From Antrodiella citrinella (Eukaryota; Basidiomycota; Agaricomycetes; Polyporales; Steccherinaceae), in contig SGPM01000067.1 of assembly GCA_004802725.1 (NCBI GenBank), forward strand, positions 32,400 through 96,399: 64,000 bases of DNA, read 5' to 3'. Every line of letters starts with the position of its first letter. The first letter of the stretch is position 1. Of the stretch, positions 1 through 9,946 are shown in pieces. The position numbers and the translations under genes were made by a program. A model generated the notes under the pieces. It had not been told where the DNA came from, ran no database searches, and worked only from the letters and a program-made list of their open reading frames with translations.

Positions 1-375
1 GGGTGAGTGTCTAGAGGGTATTGATGTCCAGCGAAACAATCCAGAGACGATGGTGGTCGATTGAAAGCTCCTTGAGGAGGATGCGAGGTTTACATATGAG
101 ATCTTATCTTATCGGAGATCGACGGAGACGGAAGATCCCGGCTGAACGCTCGATCGCGTTTTCTTTTCCGACGCGCTTTTGACGACGATCGAGGAGGATC
201 GAGAAAGTCTCGAGAGCTCTCGAGAGTCATATTTCGACCGGTAAAGCATTGAAATATGTCTCCAGTCTCAACGAGTGTCTGCGTTCATGTTTTCAGGCAG
301 GCGTCAAAAGATCACATGAGGATCAAAGCAGTGACGATCGGCACAGTGTACTTATCAGCGCACCAGGGTCCAGAT

Positions 376-1042
376 CTAGAGGTCCAAAGAGACCACCGGC
401 CATCTTATGGCATCGTTGGTAGTCACACTGCTACAGCGATTGTCTCGTGTAAGGCTTCTGACAATCCTGCAGAAAGGGAACAGGTTCAGGTGATTCTCGA
501 CTGTCGTCTCTATGGCAATGACGAATTTGTCTAATAACGACCTTGTCAAAACCTGGTGGACGAAGCTCACGCGCTTCGCGGTCGCTCTTAAATGGTATGT
601 ATCCCATATATTGTACAACGGATAACTTCTCATGATTGAACACTGTTGCAGCTCGTCGTGACCACCACTCTCTGGTCGCACACGCCAAGCTCCCCCGCGC
701 GGACTGTTTATAATCCGCTTGTTTGCATCGTAGTAGTATCGAGTGGTAATGTGCCAGGACTCGTTCGGATTGGTACCCCTCCTTGTGTCCCGGGGCGTTT
801 TAGCCAAACGCAAGAAAGGAATAATCAACATCCATACGCTATCGCTAAGGTGGACGAATTCAAGCACGTAATCTCACCGGACCTGGCTGCTTGAACGCGT
901 AGCGAATGCGCGCACGATCCCTTCTTGGTGTTGCTGCTCGGGCATGGTGCCGCCGTACTTCCAGAAGTAGTTCCACGCTCTTGTGGCCCAGCGTACGGTC
1001 AAGCTCATCGGTGAATTCAAACGTGTACATCTGTCGATGCAT
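376..1042 (-). CDS. Small unknown protein, copy A of a duplicated pair (structure uncertain)
   Basis: I do not recognise this protein. On the reverse strand a start at 1008 opens a frame reading MSLTVRWATRAWNYFW, followed by KYGGTMPEQQ. A second block after a probable intron (donor GGTGAG near 868) contains ESWHITTRYYYD and GGAWRVR. Both blocks recur in copy B (1337-1736) with mostly conservative changes and one in-frame indel, which argues for coding on this strand. Upstream sequence near 1080-1136 is also shared with copy B. The plus strand here carries good intron-like signals (GTATGT near 596, TTGCAG near 650), so the orientation is not certain. The 3' end is unclear, because the frame runs on past the point where copy B has a stop. 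Confidence 0.3.
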
Positions 1043-1336
1043 GAGCAGGGTGACGAATTACGCTGAAGAACCTACCCAGAGTACTTGCAAGACTGCCAGT
1101 GAGGAAACTCGGAGAGCCACAGGGCTAGCTTATAAGTACGTGTTGTTTCCTGGAACAAGTACGATGAGATATGGTGTTCTGACACACATGACAGATGCAT
1201 ATGCTTGTCGAGTGGTCATTCCAGTAGTGACTAGCGGGTGACGTCTGCGGAGCACCTAGTCAAGGAGACTACCTCAGATGCACTGGTAGGTAAGAATCGT
1301 ACAATATATATACATAATCCTTGCGACTGAACACTA

Positions 1337-1736
1337 TTACAGATCCCCGGAGGTATGACCAGTCAGACGTACATGCCAAGCTCCTCCATGCGCGCTGTGG
1401 ATAATCTGGTTGTTGTAATCATAGTATCTGGTGGTGATGTGCCACTGTTCAGTGGGGTCGGTACCCCCTGAGTGTCCTGGAGCACTGCAAAAAATATCAA
1501 CATGGGTTCGCTGATGCGGAAAGACGAAAGGTGGTAGGAAGGAACTTGAAGACGCACGTAATTTCGGCTGACGCAGCGCCCCCAACATAATAAGAAGCAA
1601 ATGTTCGTACGATACCCTCTTGACGTTGTTGTTCTTGTGTAGTACCGCCGTTATTCCAAAAGTAATTCCAGGCTCTCGTGGCCCATCGTATGATGAGACT
1701 CATCGTGGAATCGGGTGGTCTGCTAGTATCTGTCAA
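1337..1736 (-). CDS. Small unknown protein, copy B of a duplicated pair (structure uncertain)
   Basis: Paralogue of copy A, about 700 bases away in the same orientation. A reverse-strand start at 1703 gives MSLIIRWATRAWNYFW, then NNGGTTQEQQRQEGIVRTFA. The second block reads GTDPTEQWHITTRYYDYNNQ and GGAWHVR, and ends at a TAA shortly after. The region between the blocks aligns with copy A, but the presumed donor differs, so the two copies may be spliced differently or one may be broken. There is no signal peptide or known motif. The family is unknown to me. Confidence 0.3.
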
Positions 1737-1759
1737 TGATAATATAGGCGGTGTCAGTG

Positions 1760-2493
1760 AGCTAAGTAAGGGGGTACGTTGAGAAGATGTACGAACAGGT
1801 TTCGGGTACTCGCAGAGGTGCTGCCAATGAGGAGAGTTGTAGAGTAGCAGGGCTCCTTATAGCTGCATGCTAGTGAGTGGTTAGGTTGCGGACTCGGTGC
1901 AGCTGCCTGGGCCGACTTCGATGCAACATAACGTTCTGTCAAAATCACTGGCATCAGAGAAGTCATTGATATATCCTAGAGTTTAGAAACCTACATTGCT
2001 TCGTACAAGTCGGAAACATTTCAACTGCGAGACAAATTTCACACTTTCGAGACCACGAGACTCACCATGAGACTCAGCCGTGTCCGTCTGTGTTCATGTT
2101 CGGTCGGCTGAAACAGTGCTTGTACGACACCTGTGGACATCTGTCAAACTACGGGATTCATTCCATAGCATGATCTCAGGCTGGAATGGTAAGAAGGTTC
2201 AGAAGCTGGCCAAGCATGACGATGTGGCCCGGAAGCGCCGAACTACTGCAACAACTCTGGTAGCGCCGACAAGCGGCATGGCCCGCTACCGTTAGTACTT
2301 TAGAGGTTAGTTGGAACTGACGGAAAAATTGAGATGCGTAGAAGCGCATACAGCACGGTGAATATTTCAACGGCCCAGGCAATCCAGGCGCATTGACGGC
2401 ATGCACCGGCACGAGGCGGTCCGGTACTTAGTGTAGGACCACGAGCGCTTGGTTCTCTTTACCTGTTTCTGCTACCTTCTCTGGTCTCCAAGA
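1760..2493. other. Intergenic stretch upstream of the kinase
   Basis: I see no supported gene here. Around 2080-2110 there is a short likeness to 265-300 (both contain gtctg.gttcatgtt), possibly a trace of a third copy of the duplicated unit, but it is too short to call. The rest is probably the promoter and 5' UTR of the kinase gene. Confidence 0.4.
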
Positions 2494-4209
2494 ATGGCTT
2501 TCTTTCGCAAACTCGTCAGCTCAGTGATTCCAGGTCCGTCACATCTGCATCATATGCGCTTTCCAGAGGAGGATTTGCTTGCGACCGCGGCGCAAGGTGA
2601 TGGTTTCTTCATTACGGCTCCTGGCGCCGCCCTCAAGGACGGTCGCTACAAAGTTATTCGTAAACTCGGAAGAGGACGATGCTCGAACACCTTCCTCGTT
2701 GAAGACACTCAACCAACGTACGTTGTATCACCTGAATTCAACTCTAGGAGATCTGTTTCTAATGTTCAGACATGCTTTGTTAGCTCCACCGCTCTCAAGT
2801 ACCTAGCAGCGAAGGTACTCTCCGCAGACTCGACATTCGCGCTCCAAAAGGGATACATCGCCGAACTGGACATCCTGCAGGCGGTAGCAGCCCATGCCCA
2901 GGGCAGACCTGAACCATCTGTACCCATTCTCTACGACCACTTTGAGCAGCAAGGCCCTCATGGCATGCACTACTGCTTCCTCACGAAGCCTCTACGCTCC
3001 CACGTTCACGCCTTCCGCGCGTCGGCGCCTACGGGTAGCCTGGCGGTCCATGTCGTTAAACCGATCATTGCTTGTGTGGCTGAGTCGTTAAAGTTCTTGC
3101 ATTCCATTAAGATTATACATGCAGGTTTGTGCATTCGCATTTCTTTTGCTCTTGACATTCTCCTTTTCATTGACGGTGATCATATTTGCTTCACAGACGT
3201 CAAGGCGGATAACGTCCTCTTCTTAGGTCCAGACACGGCTGAGATCGAGGAGGCCATCAGACAAGCACCTTCGCAGGTTGAGGGCACCTTCGAATTCGAG
3301 GGGAACTCATATCCGATCCTCCGCTCGCAGCCGTTCCAGCCCAAACTAGGATGGGACACCTCGCCCTTTGATGCCGAAACCATCATGGTTGTTCTCAGTG
3401 ACCTCGGTGCAGGTGCGTTCTCTTCCGTTTACCGCATATCGAACCAAGCATATTGAGTTGCTGACTTTGCACAGCACTGTGGGCGGACAGACCGAAGCCA
3501 CCTGCTGATATTGGTGCGTTCGCACTTCGTGCGCCCGAGAACGTGATTCGTGCCGAGTGCGGAAAGGAGATTGATATTTGGGCTCTTGGATGTATGGTAT
3601 GTATGGAATGCCTGCTAATACCTCGTCTGCCTTGTGATGCTCATTCAATCTCATCATCTACCGTAGACGTACGAGCTCCTTGCGGGCGAGATCCTTTTCC
3701 GGCCTCAGCCAACTGCGGACATCACTCCCGACGAAAGTCTTCTGCTGCTGCAATACGCTCTGACGGGCGAGACACTCAGTAAAGACCTCGTCGAACAATC
3801 TCGCGTCAAGGAGCGTTATTTCGACTCTGAGGGTAAGTTGTCCTCCACCTCCTCTATTTCTTCTTCCGACGGCAAGGACCTATTGATTTCTTACTTTCGA
3901 ACAACAGGTAACTTCATAAAAGTTATAACGTCTCCATACCCCCGCCAAACCATCTACGACCGCCTGCTAGCCAGACGCACCGACCTCACCCCAACCCAAC
4001 TCAATGCCGCCGCTGGGTTCATCCGCGACTGCCTGCGCCTGAACCCCGCCGATCGGCCGACCGCGGACCAGCTGGATGCGCATCGGTGGTTGGAGACTGC
4101 GTTCATGGGAGGTGCGGATGAAGATGAGGAGGCGGCGAGTGCGAGGGAGGGGGTGGTCATCCCGCCGTTGCCTGGTTCCATCCCTCCGCTGCCGAATGCT
4201 GGGATGTGA
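2494..4209 (+). CDS. SRPK-like serine/threonine protein kinase
   Basis: Six exons splice cleanly: 2494-2717, 2784-3124, 3197-3412, 3475-3596, 3667-3832 and 3908-4209, giving 456 aa. After an N-terminal leader the kinase domain opens with GRYKVIRKLGRGRCSNTFLV (glycine loop) and LAAKVL (ATP-binding Lys). The catalytic loop is HADVKADN, the metal-binding motif is SDLGA (DLG, as in SR-protein kinases, rather than DFG), and the APE-like motif is RAPENVI, followed by DIWALGCM. SRPK-family kinases phosphorylate serine/arginine-rich splicing factors. Agaricomycetes carry many divergent SRPK-like copies, so the substrate here is unknown. The HRD arginine is replaced by alanine while the catalytic Asp, Lys and Asn remain, so it is probably active. 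The ATG at 2494 was chosen as the first in-frame ATG before the conserved region. Confidence 0.88.
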
Positions 4210-4841
4210 TTTGTGTCGTGTTCGGTGGTTTGTGGTTGGACTTGGATTGGATCTCTTGTAACCATACATAGTCTCGGATTGTTTTGTAGCTTGTCGGAAG
4301 TTACCAGCTTTGTCCACGTTATATCATATGCATGTCTTGGCCGAAGCACAGCGTCCGAGGCCAGGTTGCATTGTGATGTAGCTCACCTGAGAATGGGACA
4401 CAGCGTGAGGGCAGGTTGCCTGTGAGGCCGCGGGTCAATTGCGCGTGCCGGATGCCCATACTCTCCTTCCAAGTTTCACAGTGCTCACCTTGTGATATGT
4501 TGGGAGATTTCCGAGCTTCTAGGACGTTTCAGCCATGGTGAATAGCAAGAATACCTATCCCATACACAAGCACAAGAGATGATGCTGTCGCAGCCTAGAC
4601 TGAAGCCGACACGTCACTCATAACAAGTAGAGGACAAGTAGCACTGGCAGGTGAAAAGTATAGCAAAGGTGAGAGCTGTGAGAGCGATCTCCATCTATTA
4701 CTTGGTACAGTACAATTTATACATAGTATACACATCTCATCGCTTTCGCGCTGGAAGAACGCCACGTGAACTTCATTGTCAATGTCTTTCTTTTCACAAG
4801 GTCCGACGGACATTACCGACGGGCCAAAACTCAAGCATCGA
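4210..4841. other. Intergenic: kinase 3' side and DUF6699 promoter
   Basis: No gene seen. The small open frames here overlap each other on both strands and lack splice or composition support. The right end carries the promoter of the next gene. Confidence 0.5.
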
Positions 4842-4848
4842 TATAAAA
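4842..4848 (+). promoter_or_regulatory. TATA box of the first DUF6699 gene
   Basis: TATAAAA lies 95 bases before the ATG at 4943, a normal distance for a fungal TATA box plus a short leader. It supports 4943 as the true start. Confidence 0.6.
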
Positions 4849-4942
4849 GCCGGATCCTCGTGATATCTCGCCCACCATAGCTTCCTCATACCACCGCGCG
4901 ACCTCGAGGGGAAGGTCGAATTCAGGAGCTGCGTATACTACG

Positions 4943-5808
4943 ATGTCTGAAGCGACTTTGGTTGGGATGTGGGGGTCTGGTGCTGCTTGTGAGTGTTGTT
5001 TCAGCCTGGCACACGAGGCAGAATGCTAATATGTTTGCTGTGAACTTCCAGATGGACCAGTGCTCTCGCAGACGGACTTGTATTTGTTGGGGTGTGAGCT
5101 GAAGCTGCATCCTATTTTGAGAGGAGAGGCTACGAACTTCCAGCTGTCGTTCAACATGCAGTCGGGTACGTGCAAGACTCATCGTTGGTGTCCTCGGTTT
5201 CTCTGACGTTCGAATTTGGCGACAGGCAATGCGGTTGGAACGAACCATGATTCACGAGACCGGGACTTGATTTTCGAAGCGAAAGACGAGCCCGCTACCC
5301 TACCTCGAGTGAAGGAGCTCATGATCATCACCGAAGTCACACCCTGGTGTACGGTCATCAAGAACGAAAATGGTGTAACGTTGGATGATATCTGCAGTGG
5401 TCTGCATCGCGAGTACGTCTGTCTTTCTCATCTCATTACGTGCATTACTCACTCACGTCTTTTGTTGCTTAGCCACACGGATAACGAACTGACGACCAAG
5501 GAATTTGAAGCTTTGCCTCCGCGGATACAGGACATGGTCCGGCGGTATGCGCTCTCCACGCAAAGCCACGGAGGATGGCCTGGACCTTATGCGCAGCCAC
5601 AGCAGCCTCAGGGACCTCTCCGTCGCGTTGGTATGCCATGCCTGCATGATTCGAAACGACCTTTTTACTAATGATGTGCTGGTTTTCGTAAGATCTCTTG
5701 CGAGAGAAGGTTTGGTTTGATAGGATGGATCACAACCCTCGCTACAACGTGGATAGGCTCGGGTTCACTGCACCCAATATCTTTTTGCTGCATCTGAGCA
5801 GATACTGA
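4943..5808 (+). CDS. DUF6699 family protein, 206 aa
   Basis: Five exons (4943-4988, 5052-5165, 5226-5412, 5473-5630, 5693-5808) join in frame. The order of conserved pieces fits the fungal DUF6699 fold: YGPVLSQTDLYLLG, then LHPIL, then the ATLPRVKELMI strand, then VTLDDICSGLHRE, an EFEALPPR segment, and finally LRRVDLL...FLLHLSRY. The protein is only the domain, with no signal peptide or membrane segment. The family is widespread and much expanded in agaricomycetes and its function is unknown. The next gene on the same strand (6659-8260) carries the same domain, including the YGPVL opening and a splice site at the same tyrosine codon. The assignment rests on recalled motif order. Confidence 0.8.
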
Positions 5809-6658
5809 TCGGCAGTCTGTCTCTTTCTTATCCTCAATTCTAGTTGCGGACCATGCATCATTGTTTTTTCCATTATTTCCTGATTTCTCTCGCCATGTCC
5901 TCGTTAGCTGACTGCTCTCCTACTGTGTATCATGCTACTGTATCGTTCTCTCTACTACTTTACTCCTGACTCTTACATACATGTTATTTTGCCACGGTTT
6001 CGTCACAATTTTTTTCGTACGCTATGACTCAATGCAGCAGATCCCCGTCAAGATTGTCAAGTCCCATATCGGGATCGCCGATCACGGTTCGATTCGATGG
6101 CTTGTTGAAAGTTCGATTTTTTGAGAGTAATCGGTGACGGAGGAGTCAACGCATCGTAACTCGTAACTTCACTCATCGACCATGAAGAGAACTATTCATA
6201 GAGGCAGCAACATCAAGGAGCAGACAAAAGTGCGTAATTTGATTGCTTTGACCTTGTGTCATTTGTCTCACGGGTGCGTTATCAGCAGCTTTGATCTATT
6301 GGTACCGCAGGTGGTAGCAGCGCTTTGACCCCGTAATCGCAGGACCATCTGCGTGTTCCATTGCTCTCATATCGACTTTGACTCGACTGGAAAGTCGTGT
6401 GCAGCTCGCGTCGGCGCTGCAATATCTCGTCGCAAATCCCCCCTTGTCTCCGATCGTCCACTCGACGCACATTCAACTTCGTTTTTCTTGTTCACTTTGT
6501 TTGAAACCGTGTAATTGGGGTCAGGAAGTTGTTTGGAAAGTCCGGACTTCATAGGTGCGCGACAGTTGCATTTACTAGAACCGCCTTCATTAACGAATCG
6601 ATGTCCCGTCTTCTTCAAGCTTGTTGGTAAATCCGCCGACGATAGTGGTTCCGCAGAG
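5809..6658. other. Intergenic / 5' leader of second DUF6699 gene
   Basis: Pyrimidine-rich stretches near 5880-6020 look like 3' UTR and promoter sequence. From about 6490 the frame of the next gene is open upstream of its ATG, and an intron-like gtaaat...cag occurs just before the ATG, so the 5' leader may be spliced. No separate gene seen. Confidence 0.5.
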
Positions 6659-8260
6659 ATGCCACCAAGAGCCCCACCGCCGTTCATTCCCCCGCCACCA
6701 TCCCCAGAGGGCTCGTCAACAGGCCCTAATGGACATGTGTCGCCACCTGTAATTCCAGCCACCGGAATGTCATCGCCATTACAGTGGAATATCAATGACC
6801 ACAACCAACATGCGTACAACGGATACCCCATGAGCCCCGCGTACGCTCAATATTCCCCGTACGGGCCGCCAGGGATGCAAAATCCAGCTGCAGGTTCGTT
6901 CGTCATACCTCCCGTAGCTATTCAACCTGCTGGAACTATCCCAGCAGCGGCTATGGGGGTCAACGGTTTCTCCTCAAATTACACCGGTTTTCCGGAATAT
7001 GCAACAACGCCTCATTCCGCGGGGCTCCATCCAATGCAACAAATGCCTCCGACAAGTCCCGCCGCCGCCGCACATACCCCTTGGTCTCAAGCAGCAGGCA
7101 TGTTCGGCATGCCGCCAGCGATGACTCCAGCGATGGCTCCGGGGGCGGGTCAGTATAGCACGTATTCACAGCCCGGGGCCTTGCCATATGGATACCCCCC
7201 ATGGGTTACACCAGCCGTTCATCCTGCAGCAGCCTATGGTGGTCAGCCTGGAGGATATCCGATGGCCCCGCCACCCGGTTGGGGACATACGCCGTACGGC
7301 CCGCAAACCGCGTTGCCACCGGGATTCCAGACTCAAGCGGCTCCCGCACCTAGACCGCCACCGCCTGCTGAACTTCCACGACAGCATCCCGAAAGCAATA
7401 CATTGGCGCACGGTGATAAATGGTCTGACGAAGTCAAGTGTGCGTGGACAATTCCTCCATTTTTCACAAGTTACGGTCCATTTTGATTTGAGATCTGTTC
7501 TATAGACGGGCCTGTGCTGGAGGCTTTCATTCTCAAACGGGTAGGGGCGAAGGTCGAAGTCAATCCGCTGCTCATGCCGACCCCCGATGATCTGAAAAGT
7601 CGCCCGTGGCTCATTTGGGACTTCCGATTCCCCACCAGCCAATGTCAGCGCGGTCCGGTCAAAAGCAACAAATCATGGGCAGAGGGTCGTGACTCGCCCG
7701 CTACGTGGCCTCGGACGACAACTGTCCGCATCGTTTCAAAAGCATTCCAATGGATGATAGAGATACAGACCTCAGATCCAGAGCTGGGTGTGACGTGTGG
7801 GGATCTGGTGGATGGCGTACATGAGTTCTTGTACGCCCGATCAACTGACAACGAATACAAGCGGGCTTCGCGGGAAAGGCGAGCGGTCATCTACGAATGG
7901 TTCAATCGTAATCGTTCCGTAGAAGACGGCGCGCCAGGCGGCCGCATGCCACAGACCCTTCTGCGATGCGACTGGTTAGGCGAACTCAATCAGTGGGGCG
8001 GCCTGCTGAACGACGCGAAGCTGGTCAAGGAGATCTGTGGTGCCGACTTACCCTGCACCTTTGTGCTCGTCTGTGAAGTCAAGCTCAAACCTAGCGACGC
8101 GGAGATCAGGGAGCAGGAAGCTAGATTGGCCACCGCCGAAGCTGCGCGGCAGAGACGTAGTCGTAGCCAGACTAGATCGCGAGCTGGCACCTCTCGTGCC
8201 ACTTCTCGGACCCGTGAATCCTACACGGATGCCTTGAGTCCATCGAGTGGTCTTACATGA
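6659..8260 (+). CDS. DUF6699 protein with long proline-rich N-terminus, 511 aa
   Basis: Two exons, 6659-7439 and 7506-8260, with a 66 nt intron. Residues 1-250 are low-complexity, rich in Pro, Gly, Ala, Met and Tyr (PPRAPPPFIPPPPSP at the start) and surely disordered. The DUF6699 domain follows: KYGPVLEAFILKRVG, VNPLLMP, LIWDFRFP, ATWPRTTTVRIVS, a GVTCGDLVDGVHEFLY helix, LLRCDWLG, GADLPCTFVLVCE. The C-terminus is a charged coiled-coil-like stretch and an SR-rich tail with many Arg-Ser steps. The intron interrupts the Tyr codon before GPVL, as in the shorter paralogue upstream, which supports a tandem duplication. Function unknown. The disordered N-terminus and RS-rich tail could suggest RNA or chromatin contacts, but that is inference. 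Confidence 0.82.
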
Positions 8261-9508
8261 GTATGCATCATCATTCTTCCTCCGTGCTGTCTCTCCACTG
8301 CACTACCTCAATTAGCATGTCCCATTTCACGACCCTTTTTTTATTTCTTATCGTGTTCCCAGTTGCTTTTGTTGCAATGTCCCCATTTACTATTCACATT
8401 ATTGCTCGATGGATTCCCCTGACGTTCTTGTGCGGAATTGCTCTCCTTTCTCCTTCAATCACTGCTCAACTCGATGTATACGCCCCCCTGCTATGATCAA
8501 TCATCTCGTATCTGTAGACCCTATCATCCATTTATTGTTACGGCGCTACGCCTCACCTTTGTAGCTTGTCCTATTATATGCATTATTTGCCCAAGGATCG
8601 TGAGCATTCGCGCGGACCGACAAGCATATATGACATGTTGACAGACGTCCCGGTCAGATGGATCGTGGCTACCTTAAGCTTGCGGCCTCACCTCGGACCA
8701 GTCACCAGTGCATCAATGCCGTCAAGTCAAGATGCTAGTGCTACGCATTGCGTCGTCTCGTTACCAGTGATATGACTATGAGGCACGCGTCGAACTTGTA
8801 TATGATTATACCGACTATGGCCAGTCGCTCAGGCTCAGGTTCGGATTGATCTACTCGATTGGGACAACGACCACCGAGAATTTCTGTTGGTGCCCGCTTT
8901 CATGTCCAGTAAGGTCCATCTACATACGAATATTTCCTTTGCGTACTCATAAACCTACAATGATTCTCAAGTCGCGTTCGAACTTTACCTATTCCTGAAG
9001 CCTCGGAAATTGCCGACCCGAGCCCATCAGGAAGTCGCAAGAGAAAAGAAAAGACATGGCAATTGTTCACCGAAACAACCAAGAGGAGGATCGTGCTCGA
9101 AGAGTGGTCAAGCATTTACGTGGACAAAGGAAACCAACTTTCATGACATGATCATAGTGTAATCTGTGGACGTTGCCGCAACAGGAACTGCTGCTGCAGT
9201 GTATGATTATCTTGGTTGGGTTTTGCCATCTGATACGAGACGCCGAAAGGCTCTTTAGCCAACCCTCAATACTTCCGACTTCGTGTCACCTCCATTTCAT
9301 ACAATTTTGCCCGAAATGACATATCTGTAGGTCTGCAAGCTACATGTGTGCAAAGATCTGCACATGTTGCACCATCATGCATGCCATTCAATCTCCCATC
9401 CCTCCCGGGTTCGTGAGAGGTCGGCGGAGGAGTGGACTGGCTCAAGACTGGCGAAGAGACTGAATCATGTCCGTAAGTGAGTTTAGTTCTATCATCTCCG
9501 GCATATCC
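8261..9508. other. Gene-poor stretch before the assembly gap
   Basis: Only short overlapping open frames are seen. There are no splice-consistent exons and no recognisable family. T-rich sequence at 8280-8480 is probably the 3' UTR of the DUF6699 gene. The stretch ends in the run of Ns. Confidence 0.5.
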
Positions 9509-9665
9509 NNCAGNNNANCCNNNANNNNNNNNNNNNNNNNNNNNNNNNNNNNNNNNNNNNNNNNNNNNNNNNNNNNNNNNNNNNNNNNNNNNNNNNNNNN
9601 NNNNNNNNNNNNNNNNNNNNNNNNNNNNNNNNNNNNNNNNNNNNNNNNNNNNNNNNNNNNNNNNN
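9509..9665. other. Assembly gap (N run)
   Basis: A nearly continuous run of Ns, with isolated Ns continuing to about 11466. It sits at the 3' side of the retrotransposon, so the element's terminal repeat is probably missing or collapsed here. Confidence 0.95.
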
Positions 9666-9946
9666 TGCATNNANNNNCNACTCTATGTACGCCGTNGTAC
9701 GNNAATGCCAGGTGNTNGTAGTGAGNNTGTATNNTAGTAGATAGATNNTGTNNAGGANTGTACATGAATGAAAGACGGTGGGCGATAGCCCGCGAAAGCG
9801 GACCATCGACACCGAGCGTACGAAAACCGACAAACTGGGANAAACTAGCCCGAGCGATACCCGCTGACTAGGAGGCCGTACGACGCATCAGTNGATAGGA
9901 TTCCCAAGTTTTAGGAGTGCGGNNGCATACCTGGTATGANTGGTGC

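Noticed and set aside
6082..6100. ggttcgattcg resembling a tRNA T-arm
   Set aside because: No acceptor stem or anticodon arm can be folded around it. I found no tRNA or rRNA genes in the window.
9266..9833. Open frames of 84-134 codons across the N run
   Set aside because: They are open only because N codons cannot be stops. No real sequence supports them.
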